Source: Bacteroidota bacterium
GTDB taxonomy: Bacteria > Bacteroidota > Bacteroidia > Chitinophagales > Chitinophagaceae
DNA length: 64,000 bases
Direction of reading: 5' to 3'
Assembly: GCA_023387985.1 (NCBI GenBank)
Contig: JAEWHC010000008.1
Span: forward strand, 361,410 to 425,409
Part shown: positions 1-9,959 of the stretch, piece after piece
How positions within the stretch are numbered: position 1 is the stretch's first letter
How the letters are laid out: each line of letters opens with the position of its first letter
Program-made: the position numbers and the translations under genes
Notes under the pieces: generated by a model
Told to the model about the DNA's origin: nothing
What the model saw: only the letters and a program-made list of their open reading frames with translations
Databases searched by the model: none

Positions 1-1624
1 TTGGCAGCAGGTAAAATCCACGGGACATGAGCCCTGAAGTGGATTCGGTGATCAAAAGTTTTTGTCCGGGAAATTGCTTATGAAAATCCGGCCAGTTATT
101 CTCGTGGTAATTAAAGCCGATGATGTCCATCGTGTTTGCACGGAAAATATGGTTGTACGGCTCAGTTTCATTATTGCCTGTAATGACGGGCCTTGTGGGA
201 TCAAGGTGGCGTGCAAGATCTGCCAGTTTGATCGCAAGCAGCGAATTGATGTGCAGCGATGTATCTGCAGATTTCCGGTTCAGCGTATTGGCGAAATTGA
301 GGATCATGTTGGCCTCCTGCAAATTCAACGTGTCCGCATCAATGTGCGACCACTGTTCAAGTACTTCATTGCCCACGCTCCACATGATGACTGAAGGATG
401 ATTGCGGTCGCGTTTTATAAAATCAGCCAGATCGCGTTGGTGCCATTCCGGAAAATACTGCGCGTAATCAAATGGCGATTTCTTTTTGCGCCACATATCA
501 AACATTTCATCCATCACCAGCAATCCCATTTCATCGCAGAGTTCCAGCAGTTCCCTTGCCTGCGGGTTATGCGCTGTACGTAGGGCATTCACCCCCATAT
601 CCTTCATGATTTGCAATTGCCGCCGGAGCGCCACCCTGTTCACAGCGGTACCAAGGCAGCCCAAATCGTGGTGATTGCAGACGCCAAGTATTTTTAAATT
701 TTTCCCATTCAGAAAAAAACCTTCCTCCGCATCAAAATAAAAATCGCGGAAACCAAAGCCGGTGTGGTATACATCCAGGATGGTTTTCCCTTTTCGGATG
801 GTGGTGGTCGCCGTATACAACACCGGATTGTTGATATCCCACAATGCCCATTCCGTAACAGGAATCTTTTGATTGAAAACATTTGGTCCCGGTGCATTCA
901 ATGTTACGCTGTCGCGTTTTAATGCCAAAACCTTACCCTGCTTATCTGCGATTGTGGTTTCAATGATGATCCTGCCCTTTTCTGCCAATTTATTTTCCAG
1001 TGTGGTTTCAATTTGCACCTGGGCGAATGGAAGGCTTAGCTGCGGCGTAGTAATATACGTTCCGGAATAAGCGACATGTACCGGGTTGAGAAAATGCAAT
1101 TGCACCTTCCGGTAAATACCTGAGCCGGAATACCAGCGTGAATTGGGCTGCCGGGAATTGTCCACTTTTACGGCAATCACGTTTTCTCCTCCAAATTGAA
1201 TGTAAGACGTAAGATCGTAACGGAATGAAATGTAACCGTTTGGCCGGTTACCCAGGAAATGGCCATTGATCCAAACCGAACTGTTCCAGTAAATGCCGTC
1301 AAAATCAATATAAACCTGCTTGCCTTTATGCTGATTGCTGACCGTAAAGGTTTTCCGGTACCAGCCAATGCCTCCCGGTAATGCGCCGCCACCGGGGGTT
1401 GCCGGGTTTGACGCGCTGAAATCGCCTTCGATGCTCCAGTCGTGGGGAAGATTCAGCTCCCGCCAATCCGCATCTGCAAACGCCGGCACTTGTGCATTGT
1501 GCAGGTCGCCTAAATGAAATTTCCATCCCGCGTTAAAATCCTGCAGGTAAGTTGCTGATCTTTCCTGAGCGTAAAGCATCACCGCCATCAACAGGCAGCC
1601 CAGCGTGATGAACAATTTATTCAT
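1..1624 (-). CDS. Glycoside hydrolase family 2 beta-galactosidase, C-terminus cut by window edge
   Basis: Secreted GH2 enzyme, most likely a retaining beta-galactosidase acting on plant or microbial glycans in the periplasm. The reading frame opens at an ATG at 1624 and is open to the window edge, about 541 residues, so the C-terminal domains are missing. A signal peptide (MNKLFITLGCLLMAVMLYAQ) is followed by the jelly-roll sugar-binding domain (about residues 25-190, with the NLPHDW motif and WYRKTF), an immunoglobulin-like domain, and the start of the TIM barrel (RTAHNP). Both catalytic glutamates are visible: general acid/base E420 in MWSVGNE and nucleophile E527 in LITES. The gene lies 227 bp downstream of the GH31 gene on the same strand, which suggests a shared glycan-degradation role. 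Beta-galactosidase is the usual activity of this architecture, but beta-glucuronidase or beta-mannosidase cannot be excluded from sequence alone. Confidence 0.88.
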   Translation of the reverse strand, partial: MNKLFITLGCLLMAVMLYAQERSATYLQDFNAGWKFHLGDLHNAQVPAFADADWRELNLPHDWSIEGDFSASNPATPGGGALPGGIGWYRKTFTVSNQHKGKQVYIDFDGIYWNSSVWINGHFLGNRPNGYISFRYDLTSYIQFGGENVIAVKVDNSRQPNSRWYSGSGIYRKVQLHFLNPVHVAYSGTYITTPQLSLPFAQVQIETTLENKLAEKGRIIIETTIADKQGKVLALKRDSVTLNAPGPNVFNQKIPVTEWALWDINNPVLYTATTTIRKGKTILDVYHTGFGFRDFYFDAEEGFFLNGKNLKILGVCNHHDLGCLGTAVNRVALRRQLQIMKDMGVNALRTAHNPQARELLELCDEMGLLVMDEMFDMWRKKKSPFDYAQYFPEWHQRDLADFIKRDRNHPSVIMWSVGNEVLEQWSHIDADTLNLQEANMILNFANTLNRKSADTSLHINSLLAIKLADLARHLDPTRPVITGNNETEPYNHIFRANTMDIIGFNYHENNWPDFHKQFPGQKLLITESTSGLMSRGFYLLP

Positions 1625-1718
1625 AGCATTTGTTTTAAATAATTCCTTCGTCATTCCCACCACTTATTTATTCACTCCGTTACAATCGCCGAAGGTTCTG
1701 CTTTGCAACCAACGCCCC

Positions 1719-1740
1719 ATACCAGGAAAAATGCTGGTAT
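1719..1740. other. Perfect 7-bp inverted repeat in GH31-GH2 gap
   Basis: ATACCAG and CTGGTAT flank an 8-base loop, followed on the plus strand by TTT. It sits in the 227-bp gap between the GH31 stop and the GH2 start. It could be an attenuator or RNA-processing hairpin in a GH31-GH2 transcript. No plus-strand gene ends here, so a plus-strand terminator role makes little sense. Confidence 0.3.
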
Positions 1741-1851
1741 TTTCATACCTTTTGAGAGATCAATTCCCGGAGGGATCTCTTTGCGGGAGCCGGTTTGGGG
1801 ACGATTTTTAATTTGGCTGATTTTCTCATTGAGATAACAACTGAAAAAGAA

Positions 1852-4671
1852 TTACAAATTTACAGTGACCTGTTTTCCTGAATAGGTGAATGATTTTGAC
1901 CTGAATTTCTTGGCACCCGGACCCATCCATTCCACATTGATCTTTCGCGTAGTAAACATGCCCGGATATTTTCCTTCCCGTTCATGAATGGTGAGCATTT
2001 TTTTGGAATGATCGTAAGTGACATTTATGGTACTGAAAAGCCCTTTTTCATAATCGTAATTCGTCCCCGCATCTTCGTAAATGGTGAATGTTCCATCGGC
2101 GCCGGTATACACTTTAATGGTCAGGTCCTGCTGGGCTTCGGCGGTATGCTGAATGTCTTTTCCCATGACCAGGATGCCGCCGGCTTTTATAAATAAGGGC
2201 ATGCGTTCGTATGGCGCATCAACGGTTTTGGTCTGCCCGCCGGTCACATATTCATTTGTCTCAAAATTGAACCAGCCGGAATTTTCCGGAAAATAGACCT
2301 CCCGGCGCCGGGCCTTGTATTCGTAAACCGGCGCTACCAGTATGGAAGGACCAAACATATACTGGTCGCCCACATGGTGGGTGGCGGCATCTGTGCCAAA
2401 ATCCATCACCATGGCCCGCATGATGGTATAATCCTCATGATAGGTTTTCCCGGCAAGTGAATAGATATAGGGCATGAGCCGGTAGCGCAGCTTGTCGTAA
2501 TAAACCATGCTGTTGTATGCCGGGTGCCCTGCCGGGGAGATGTTGAAAATTTCGCGAAAAGGATATTGGCCGTGACTGCGGAAAAGCGGGCAAAACGCGC
2601 CAAACTGGAACCAACGGGTATTCAGTTCGCGCCATTCGTTCATGTCTTCGCTGCCTTCCGTTGCCCTTTCATAGCGCCTTTCCACGCAAAAGCCGCCAAT
2701 GTCCATGGTCCAGTATGGAATGCCGGTCATGGCAAAATTGAGGCCTGCGGAGATCTGCGCTTTCAGGTCTTCCCAGCGGGTGCCGATATCACCGCTCCAG
2801 GTGGCGGTTGAATATCGCTGTGTGCCGGCAAACCCGGAACGCGTCAGCAGAAATACGCGATCGTTATTGTTTACGCCACGCTGGCCATTGTAAATCGATT
2901 CGGCGTTCACCAATGCATAAGCGTTAAAAAATTTCGCAGAAGGACCCAGGGCGGTTGGCGTGCTGAGCTTCTTACGGTAAACCATGCTGGCATTGGAGAG
3001 AATGTCTGGTTCAGAAGCGTCCATCCACCAGGCATCAAACCCTTTGGAGTAGAGCTTTTCATTGATCTGGTCCCAGAATAATTTCCGGGCACCCGGGGCA
3101 TAGGCATCATAAAATGATCCGATATATCCTTTGCCTATCCAGTCGCGGATGCTATCCTGCACCGCCAGGCGGTACATCCAGCCGTTGTTGTCAAATGCTT
3201 TGTAGTTGTCTGTGGTGTAATAAAATTTCGGCCATACGGAGATCATCACCCGGCCGTTCATTTGGTGTACCTGGTCAACCATGGCTTTTGCATCGGGAAA
3301 TCGTTCCAGGTCAAAATCGTGACTGCCCCAGGATTCAACTGGCCAGTAAGACCAGTCCTGCACAATATTGTCGATGGGGATCTGCCGTTTGCGGTATTCG
3401 CGGAAGACGTCAAGCAGTTCCTCCTGTGTTTTGTATCGTTCGCGGCTCTGCCAGAAACCCATGGCCCATTTCGGCATGACGGGCGCTTTGCCGGCAATCA
3501 TCCGGTATCCGCTGATCACTTCATCCATATTTTGTCCGGCAATGAAATAGTAACGTATCTCATCACCCATTTCGCTCCAGATGCTGAGTTTGTTTTGTTC
3601 TTCAGGCGGGCGCGGACTCAGGGCTTTCAACCCCAGGTAGGATACACCGCCGTCGGGTTTCCAATCCACTTTGAGTTTGTATTTTTTGCCTGCCTGCAAA
3701 TCTGCCGTAAACTTCCAGGTATTGGGATTCCATGCGGTGCGCCAACGCACGGGCACAATCAGGCTGTCATCCAGATACACTTTGGTATAACCCGCATAAT
3801 ACAATTTGAAATGAAACCGGCCCGATGCTTTGGGTTCGATGAAACCATTCCAGGTAATCTGCGCATTGTTGAATTCGAAACCTTCGGGAAAATGGTTGAT
3901 GGTTTCCAGGTTTTCATAGTCAATCGTCATTTCGGGGCGCACAGTAAATTTTTGCTCCCCTTCCGCTGTATAGCGGGCAGTCAGGCCCTGTTCAATGCCC
4001 TTTTCGTCATAAAGCCTGAACTGGTCGATATTGGCATATTCACGGTCGTCGCCGAATTTGGAATAGGAATAATTGTCCCAGAGTATGCCATAATTCCTTG
4101 TGGAAATGATGAAGGGATTGGCAACCTTGGTATTGTACTGGTATAGATCTTCATTCCGGCCTTTATAATTGAACTCATCGCTCTGATGCTGCCCGAGGCC
4201 GTAGAGGCCTTCGTCATCCGGTGATTCAAATACCTGTTTCATGGAATAGCCCCTGGTTCCCTCCACGTAAACCGGCCGGAAACTGCGGGCTGCATTCAGG
4301 CTCTCGCGGAGCAGGACATTGCCTGATAAATCTTTGAAAACGATTGCACTGGATTCCAGGTCAATCTGTACCTCCAGTACTTTGGTTTGCAGAACGACCT
4401 TATTCTCTTCTTCTTTTACCTGCCATCCGGAAAATTGCGGGATACCGGGTATTTCAACCAGGCTTTTGGCCTTGCTCAGTTCATTGGCAGGGGAAAGCAC
4501 CACATGGATCACCTTGTCGTTCAATACCCGCAATTGCACCGTTTTAGCCGGCTGACTTCCATTTTTCAGGGTTAGCAAAACACCATCGGCTTGTTTTGAC
4601 CAGGTATATTGGGCATCGGCAGAAAAAGTGGACGCCATGGCCAGCAGGAAAAAGATCAGTTTCCGTCTCAT
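1852..4671 (-). CDS. GH31 alpha-xylosidase/alpha-glucosidase with PA14 insert
   Basis: Secreted retaining glycosidase of family GH31, 939 residues from the ATG at 4671. That start was chosen because it places a clean signal peptide (MRRKLIFFLLAMASTFSADA) at the N-terminus; the 23 codons upstream lack secretion character. The order is an N-terminal beta-sandwich (about 25-230), a PA14 domain (about 230-352, YYAGYTKVYLDDSLIVPVRW), then the catalytic barrel. The nucleophile is D551 in WWMDASEPD and the acid/base is D628 in WSGDIG. A PA14 insertion before the barrel is known from alpha-xylosidases that attack xyloglucan side chains, so alpha-xylosidase is the preferred reading; alpha-glucosidase is the alternative. 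It is co-directional with the GH2 gene, consistent with stepwise xyloglucan oligosaccharide breakdown. Confidence 0.88.
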   Translation of the reverse strand: MRRKLIFFLLAMASTFSADAQYTWSKQADGVLLTLKNGSQPAKTVQLRVLNDKVIHVVLSPANELSKAKSLVEIPGIPQFSGWQVKEEENKVVLQTKVLEVQIDLESSAIVFKDLSGNVLLRESLNAARSFRPVYVEGTRGYSMKQVFESPDDEGLYGLGQHQSDEFNYKGRNEDLYQYNTKVANPFIISTRNYGILWDNYSYSKFGDDREYANIDQFRLYDEKGIEQGLTARYTAEGEQKFTVRPEMTIDYENLETINHFPEGFEFNNAQITWNGFIEPKASGRFHFKLYYAGYTKVYLDDSLIVPVRWRTAWNPNTWKFTADLQAGKKYKLKVDWKPDGGVSYLGLKALSPRPPEEQNKLSIWSEMGDEIRYYFIAGQNMDEVISGYRMIAGKAPVMPKWAMGFWQSRERYKTQEELLDVFREYRKRQIPIDNIVQDWSYWPVESWGSHDFDLERFPDAKAMVDQVHQMNGRVMISVWPKFYYTTDNYKAFDNNGWMYRLAVQDSIRDWIGKGYIGSFYDAYAPGARKLFWDQINEKLYSKGFDAWWMDASEPDILSNASMVYRKKLSTPTALGPSAKFFNAYALVNAESIYNGQRGVNNNDRVFLLTRSGFAGTQRYSTATWSGDIGTRWEDLKAQISAGLNFAMTGIPYWTMDIGGFCVERRYERATEGSEDMNEWRELNTRWFQFGAFCPLFRSHGQYPFREIFNISPAGHPAYNSMVYYDKLRYRLMPYIYSLAGKTYHEDYTIMRAMVMDFGTDAATHHVGDQYMFGPSILVAPVYEYKARRREVYFPENSGWFNFETNEYVTGGQTKTVDAPYERMPLFIKAGGILVMGKDIQHTAEAQQDLTIKVYTGADGTFTIYEDAGTNYDYEKGLFSTINVTYDHSKKMLTIHEREGKYPGMFTTRKINVEWMGPGAKKFRSKSFTYSGKQVTVNL

Positions 4672-4798
4672 ATGATCATTTCCTGCAAATCTATAGCAAA
4701 ATGTGAAAGAATGCAACCGATTGCATAAAGTTCCGTACACCTCCGGAAAAGGTCCCTTGAACGCGATCCCAATGTGAGGTTTAATCCTTTTGGGCTGA

Positions 4799-6457
4799 TT
4801 ATTTTTTTACTACTCTATGCATTGTCGAATCCTGCCGCAATGCGCTCCATTGCATCATCAGCCGGGTAAGGGCTGCCAAAGCGTTTTTGATGGTATTGAG
4901 ATCCATTTCACCGATGCTTTCAAAATGGCCGTTGTTGAATGTATTGGTGGTAAACCAACCCTGTGACAGAAGCTCCTGCGTGGCCTGGATTGCCTGACGA
5001 CCCGCCTGGGGCATGCTGTCATTAGCCGTGAAATTACCCTTGCCCGTCAAGGCGGTAAAATCCACGAAGCCGGCGGCCGCCTTTCTCTCCATATTTTTCA
5101 ATACTTCCTGGTCAGGGGTATAAGCGAATTTACCGGATTGTACCTGGTGGTATGCATCCGGCGAATTGGTGAATACATACAGGTCGCCAATCATGCCCTG
5201 GTAAATGGAATCCCTTCCGGAATTTTTAGCCTGTACCTGTTCCCTTAGTGAGTCAGGAATCATATTGAAACGTCCGGGCCTGGAATGCAGATCACGCAAT
5301 TTCGGCAAAACCGAGGTGTCTTTCATCCTGGCCATAAACATTACGGAGTGCGGAAAATGATGAATGGAATCCAGTTCTGCCGCAACTTCCGGGCGGTCAC
5401 CAACCATCACCACAAATTGTCCGTCAAACACCCTGGCGAGTTCGGCCACATTGAGGTTTGATTTCTGCAATTCCTTATTGGCCACTTCTTCGAGATTGGT
5501 GTATTTCAGCAGGGCAGGCAAAAGGTCGGGATCCACCGCGAAAGCGAAGGCGCCTTTCAGGTCACTGAAAGGAATCCCTTTCAATAAATTGAGATCAATG
5601 GTCTGTTTGCCATGTTTATCAAGTATCTTTTTCAGGTTTTTACCTACCTGCAGATCGGAGGTGACTGTCACCTTACCTGCATCAAATTTGAGGTAACTGA
5701 ACTGGTAAATTCCCTCCAGCAATTCGCTTACCCTGGGCATGAGGGCCAGCACGGCATTGGAACCCGGGGTGCCAAAAGCGCCCACACCGGAATTGAACAT
5801 TTTGATCTCGCCGGGTTTGGCATATCCGGCAGCGAAGAATTTATTGCCCGCCAGGCTGTTTGACCGTGATAAATTGAAATAACTTTTCACCGCTGCAGCC
5901 AAGTTGGTTTCCACCACCTGGGCATGCCTGTTCATCACCGAATCTCTCAGGATTTCTGGCAATGGCATGGAGGTTTCGTGCAGCATGACAGCCATTTGAT
6001 CATTCCAACCGATCGCCGAATTTTTTAGGTCTACGAGGTGTATCCCGTCTTCTTTTTTGACAGAAGCATCCGGCAAACGTTTTTGCAGGTAGGCCCCAAA
6101 AGCATTCGCGTCTTTCATGGTGCCCACCACCAGTTGATGGGACTTTGACGTGAGCAGGCCCGCACCTGCATGGGCAATCACCAGCGGTTGCTGCATGTCG
6201 AGGCCTGAGGCTTTGAACGCATTCCAGGATGCGAGCAAATCGTTATGTTTATTTGAACTGTCGCCCGGGGTGCCGAGAATAGAATCCGGGCTGAGGCCAT
6301 CGGCTTCCAGGATTTGCTCCAGGCTGCTGACATCCACCATGATGGCATTTGCAGTATTCGCCGGCAGGTAACGGGCAAAATCAGGGGCCTTCGTGCCGCA
6401 TGCCGCAAACAAGACCAGCATGGTTAAAGCGGCTGAATAGCGGAGAAACTTTTTCAT
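4799..6457 (-). CDS. DUF4836 family lipoprotein
   Basis: A 552-residue predicted lipoprotein. The start at 6457 gives MKKFLRYSAA followed by a hydrophobic stretch and a lipobox ending in Cys20 (LFAACG). Directly after the Cys comes the APDFARYLPANTANAIMVDV segment, which matches the typical opening of the DUF4836 family, a Bacteroidota-specific group of periplasmic or outer-membrane lipoproteins of unknown function. The rest alternates hydrophilic beta-like and amphipathic stretches with no recognisable catalytic motif. It is 128 bp upstream of the GH31 gene on the same strand and could be cotranscribed, but a link to sugar metabolism is only positional. Confidence 0.75.
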   Translation of the reverse strand: MKKFLRYSAALTMLVLFAACGTKAPDFARYLPANTANAIMVDVSSLEQILEADGLSPDSILGTPGDSSNKHNDLLASWNAFKASGLDMQQPLVIAHAGAGLLTSKSHQLVVGTMKDANAFGAYLQKRLPDASVKKEDGIHLVDLKNSAIGWNDQMAVMLHETSMPLPEILRDSVMNRHAQVVETNLAAAVKSYFNLSRSNSLAGNKFFAAGYAKPGEIKMFNSGVGAFGTPGSNAVLALMPRVSELLEGIYQFSYLKFDAGKVTVTSDLQVGKNLKKILDKHGKQTIDLNLLKGIPFSDLKGAFAFAVDPDLLPALLKYTNLEEVANKELQKSNLNVAELARVFDGQFVVMVGDRPEVAAELDSIHHFPHSVMFMARMKDTSVLPKLRDLHSRPGRFNMIPDSLREQVQAKNSGRDSIYQGMIGDLYVFTNSPDAYHQVQSGKFAYTPDQEVLKNMERKAAAGFVDFTALTGKGNFTANDSMPQAGRQAIQATQELLSQGWFTTNTFNNGHFESIGEMDLNTIKNALAALTRLMMQWSALRQDSTMHRVVKK

Positions 6458-6784
6458 ATCTGGTTTTTTAGTTGATTGATGTGATGTATGCTCTTCGTAA
6501 ATCAAAGTTCCACAGAAAAACAGGCATTTTCGCGGCCAAACTGCATCAATGACTGAATTCCGCGTACGGGTGGAAGTATTTGGGGATAGGAGGGGTTTGG
6601 GTCAGTTTGCAGTTTGCGGGGAGAGAAGTGAAATAGAGTACTTCTGCCTCCGAAGCATCCGACGAGTCGAACCTTCCAAGCCACTGCTGGGCAAGCCCTG
6701 GCTGACTCATCGTGTACCGGAGGAGGAAGATAGCCATCCCACAACAAAATTTCCCCGTAATTTTCCCTTTTTAAAATCCGCCTG
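6458..6784. other. Divergent intergenic region, no gene
   Basis: 327 bp between the divergently transcribed DUF4836 and methylglyoxal synthase genes. Promoters of both must lie here. Short open frames exist on both strands but none has a family signature or a convincing start. An AGAAGT/ACTTCT inverted repeat near 6625-6645 is the only structure noticed. Confidence 0.5.
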
Positions 6785-7252
6785 ATGAAATACGTTGAAC
6801 GACACCTGCCGGCAAGAAAAAGGATCGCGCTGGTAGCGCATGACCATAAAAAAGATGACCTGCTCGACTGGGTGAGGGTAAACCGCAGTATTTTGGCGGA
6901 ACATGAACTTTATGGAACAGGCACCACCGGCAAACTCATCGAAGAACACATAAACGTTGTGGTGCGCAAGCTGATGAGCGGCCCGCTTGGAGGGGATCAG
7001 CAGATCGGCGCCATGATCGCCTCTGAACAACTCGATATCCTCATTTTTTTCTGGGATCCCATGGAAGCTCAACCTCATGACACCGACATCAAAGCCTTGC
7101 TGCGTCTCGCCGCGGTTTGGAATATACCCATGGCCTGCGACCGCGCCACTGCGGATTTCCTGCTCACCAGTCCGCTGATGCATGAAGCATATGTGGCCAA
7201 AGTGCCGGATTACAGCAGCTATTTGAAAAGGGAGATCAAGGACGTGGAGTAA
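6785..7252 (+). CDS. mgsA: Methylglyoxal synthase
   Basis: Cytoplasmic enzyme converting dihydroxyacetone phosphate to methylglyoxal and phosphate, the methylglyoxal bypass of lower glycolysis that relieves sugar-phosphate stress. At 155 residues it has the usual family length. All signature residues are present and align with the E. coli numbering: H19 and D20 in AHDHKK, the phosphate-binding GTGTTG at 44-49, catalytic D71 in GPLGGDQQ, D91, H98 and D101. The gene stands alone on the plus strand, divergent from the DUF4836 gene and convergent with hflX. A long antisense frame covering the same DNA is a shadow. Confidence 0.96.
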   Translation: MKYVERHLPARKRIALVAHDHKKDDLLDWVRVNRSILAEHELYGTGTTGKLIEEHINVVVRKLMSGPLGGDQQIGAMIASEQLDILIFFWDPMEAQPHDTDIKALLRLAAVWNIPMACDRATADFLLTSPLMHEAYVAKVPDYSSYLKREIKDVE

Positions 7253-7258
7253 ATCGTG

Positions 7259-7274
7259 GGCCGCCATCGCGGCC
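7259..7274 (+). terminator. GC-rich hairpin after mgsA
   Basis: GGCCGC and GCGGCC form a perfect 6-bp stem with a CATC loop, six bases after the mgsA stop codon. There is no following T tract, so it is at best an imperfect terminator or a 3' end stabiliser between convergent mgsA and hflX. Confidence 0.35.
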
Positions 7275-7393
7275 ACCAGGCCAAATGGCGAAATCACCAG
7301 GGTGGAATGGCCGGAAGGAATCGGACGAGCATAAGCCACAGCCTCCCGGTTTATGGTCACACCAATCAGGCGGCCGCAAAGGACAATTTCCCA

Positions 7394-8575
7394 TCAATAA
7401 AACGACGTCTTGTACGGATACCGTTTATGGTACATATCCCGCACTTTATCCAATATCAGTTTCCTCAGGTCATCCATATTCCGTTTTTCAAGGGCCGAAA
7501 CAAAAACCGCGTTGTAATGGGTTTGGCGTTGCCACCTCGCTTCCAGGTCCTTTAGCATTTGCTGTTTTACAGAATCCTCAAGAAATTCATCAAATGTGTT
7601 TTGTTCATAGAGGTCCATTTTATTGAAAATGGTGATGGTTTCCTTATCAAACGCACCAATTTCCTGCAAGGTTGAATTGACCACGCCAATCTGGTCTTCA
7701 TATTGGGGATGGCTGATGTCAACTACATGCAGGAGTACATCAGCTTCGCGCACTTCATCGAGGGTGCTTTTGAAACTTTCCACAAGGTGGTGGGGCAGTT
7801 TGCGAATGAACCCAACCGTATCGCTTAATAAAAACGGTGTATTGTCAAAAACCACTTTGCGCGTAGTGGTATCGAGCGTGGCGAAGAGTTTATTCTCGGC
7901 GAAAACCTCACTCTTGCTCAGGATATTCATGATGGTGCTTTTGCCCACATTGGTATAGCCAACCAACGCTACACGGATGAATTCGCCGCGTTCTTTCCGC
8001 TGGGTAAATGCCTGCTTGTCATAATCCGAAAGCCGCTTTTTCAGGAGGCTGATCTTATCGCGTACGATACGCCGGTCGGTTTCGATCTCCGTTTCACCCG
8101 GTCCCCTTGTACCAATGCCCCCCTGCTGTCGTTCCAGGTGTTGCCACATGCCGCGCAAACGGGGAAGCAGGTATTGGTATTGCGCCAGTTCAACTTGCGC
8201 CCTTGCCTGAGCAGTTTTTGCCCGGCGGGCGAAAATATCCAGGATCAGGTCACTGCGGTCAATGGTTTTGATTTGAGTGGCTTTTTCAATATTGCTGATT
8301 TGCGACCCGCTCAGTTCATCATCAAAGATGAGCAGGTCGGCATCCCGGGCACGGGCATAACCGGCAATTTCTTCCAGTTTGCCCTTACCCACAAATGTGG
8401 CTTTGTCGGGATGGGGCAATTTCTGGTAAACCTTCTTCACGGCTTCCGCACCGGCGGTTTCCGCCAAAAATGCCAGTTCTTCAAGGTATTCTTTCGTCTG
8501 TGCTTCTGTTTGGTGCTGATGAACCAGGCCCACCAGTACGGCACGTTCACTTATGATTTGGTTTTTTTCGATCAA
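7394..8575 (-). CDS. hflX: Ribosome-associated GTPase HflX
   Basis: HflX-type GTPase of 393 residues that binds the 50S subunit and rescues or splits stalled ribosomes under stress. The N-terminal HflX domain (about 1-190) contains the ATFVGKGKLEE and FDDELSGSQ segments and the glycine-rich GGIGTRGPGETEIETDRR signature at about 152-169. The G domain carries G1 GYTNVGKS at 206-213, G3 DTVG at 252-255 and G4 NKMD at 318-321. All motifs are intact and the length is normal. It is a monocistronic-looking minus-strand gene downstream of the topoisomerase gene. Confidence 0.96.
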   Translation of the reverse strand: MIEKNQIISERAVLVGLVHQHQTEAQTKEYLEELAFLAETAGAEAVKKVYQKLPHPDKATFVGKGKLEEIAGYARARDADLLIFDDELSGSQISNIEKATQIKTIDRSDLILDIFARRAKTAQARAQVELAQYQYLLPRLRGMWQHLERQQGGIGTRGPGETEIETDRRIVRDKISLLKKRLSDYDKQAFTQRKERGEFIRVALVGYTNVGKSTIMNILSKSEVFAENKLFATLDTTTRKVVFDNTPFLLSDTVGFIRKLPHHLVESFKSTLDEVREADVLLHVVDISHPQYEDQIGVVNSTLQEIGAFDKETITIFNKMDLYEQNTFDEFLEDSVKQQMLKDLEARWQRQTHYNAVFVSALEKRNMDDLRKLILDKVRDMYHKRYPYKTSFY

Positions 8576-8707
8576 GGGATTTCAATTTAAACAAAAATAC
8601 GGGTTTGTCAGAAGGACAAAGATCAGGCCATTGCCCGAATACCGGCGAAAGGCGTTTTTCAATGTTCTCCCCGGCTGCCTGATCAGGCCTTACCAGGCCT
8701 TCGCTTT

Positions 8708-9796
8708 TTAAACATTGAGCATTTTCATGATCATTTTTTCTTCTTTTGTGAGGCCGGCCTTTCCATCATCTTCCTCGATGGATTCCAGCTCATCAATATA
8801 CTGCTGAATGGCTTTATTCTCATATAGGTTTATGACCAGCGGATGAACATAGTATTTTTTGCAGACATTGCGGGTGTTCCCCAGGTTTTCAGCCACGGTG
8901 TCGAGCGCCTGAACAATATTTTTTTTGATTTCGGCTTCACTTTCTGCTGTTCCAAGTGCGCTAAAGGCAAGAAACGCGTTTACCGTACCAGACCATGTCC
9001 TGAAATCCTTGGCCGTAAAATCGCTGCCACTAATCTCTTTGATATAGCTGTTCACTTTTCCTGAGTCTATAGCAAAACGGTTGCCTTCATCATCCAGGTA
9101 TTGAAACAATTCTTTACCCGGAATATCCCGGCAATGCGCTATGATCCTGGCCAGCTTCCTGTTTCGAAGGCTCACGTCATGCACAATGCCTTTTTTACCT
9201 TTGAAAAAGAAACGAATAGCGGAACCTTTAACCTCAACATGTTTGTCTTTGAGCGTAGTCAGGCCAAATGACCCATAAAGTTTTTCGTAAATCTTATTGC
9301 CAACCCTGATGTTCGTTCTTTCCATAAGGCTTACCACTGCGGCCAGCACCTTTTTTTCGGGAAGTCCTTGCAGGCTGAGATCTTTTTCTATGGCAAGGCG
9401 AATTTCGGGGAGCTTATTCCCAAATTCAATCATGCGGTAAAACTTGGTATGGTTTCTAAGGGCATTCCAAACCGGGTGATAACGGTATTGCTTGCGATTG
9501 AGCTTATCAAAACCGGTAGCCTGCAGGTGGCCATTTTCCAGCGCACAGATCCAGACATTTTCCCAGGCGGGCGGGATCACCAGCTTTTTTATTCTTCCCA
9601 GGTCCTTCTTTTTCCGGATGGTTTTATTGCCATAGCGGTAGTAGAATTTGCCGCTTTTTTTGATTCGCGTTATTCCGGGTTGTTCCGCGTCGTTCACATA
9701 CACCAGGTCTATCGCCTTTGCAGTCGCCTCCGGATCCCTTAGGATCTTTTTGATCTTAGAAGCGCTCAATTTAATACCCAGCCCAGATCCGTCCAT
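8708..9796 (-). CDS. DNA topoisomerase IB (poxvirus/eukaryote-like)
   Basis: Type IB topoisomerase of 362 residues, which relaxes supercoils of both signs by transient attachment to a 3' phosphate. The N-terminal domain has the IPPAWENVWIC and GHLQATGFDKLNRKQYRYH segments typical of bacterial and viral TopIB. The catalytic domain shows RTNIRVGN (about 160-167) and KDFRTWSGT (about 263-271) with the catalytic arginines. LGNTRNVCKKYYVHP at 305-319 supplies the nucleophilic tyrosine, Y316 immediately before VHP (Y315 is adjacent). Bacterial TopIB genes occur sporadically and are generally accessory to the type IA and II enzymes. There is no obvious operon partner. Confidence 0.93.
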   Translation of the reverse strand: MDGSGLGIKLSASKIKKILRDPEATAKAIDLVYVNDAEQPGITRIKKSGKFYYRYGNKTIRKKKDLGRIKKLVIPPAWENVWICALENGHLQATGFDKLNRKQYRYHPVWNALRNHTKFYRMIEFGNKLPEIRLAIEKDLSLQGLPEKKVLAAVVSLMERTNIRVGNKIYEKLYGSFGLTTLKDKHVEVKGSAIRFFFKGKKGIVHDVSLRNRKLARIIAHCRDIPGKELFQYLDDEGNRFAIDSGKVNSYIKEISGSDFTAKDFRTWSGTVNAFLAFSALGTAESEAEIKKNIVQALDTVAENLGNTRNVCKKYYVHPLVINLYENKAIQQYIDELESIEEDDGKAGLTKEEKMIMKMLNV

Positions 9797-9959
9797 TTGT
9801 AAAATTTAACTTAGCGGCCCTATTGCAAAGATGAAACCAAATTAAAACCGCGACATTTTCCATGTCAATTCCTGGCCGGATACCTATTGATGGAAAAAAT
9901 GAATTTAACCTGCGGCATTGAAGCAGGCCGGCCTTTCCTGTGCCGGAACGGATAAAAGT

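Noticed and set aside
3262..4146. 294-residue open frame on the plus strand
   Set aside because: Fully antisense to the GH31 gene, which has intact catalytic motifs; it is a codon-usage shadow.
6707..7360. 217-residue minus-strand frame over mgsA
   Set aside because: The plus-strand methylglyoxal synthase matches its family residue by residue; the antisense frame has no family signature.
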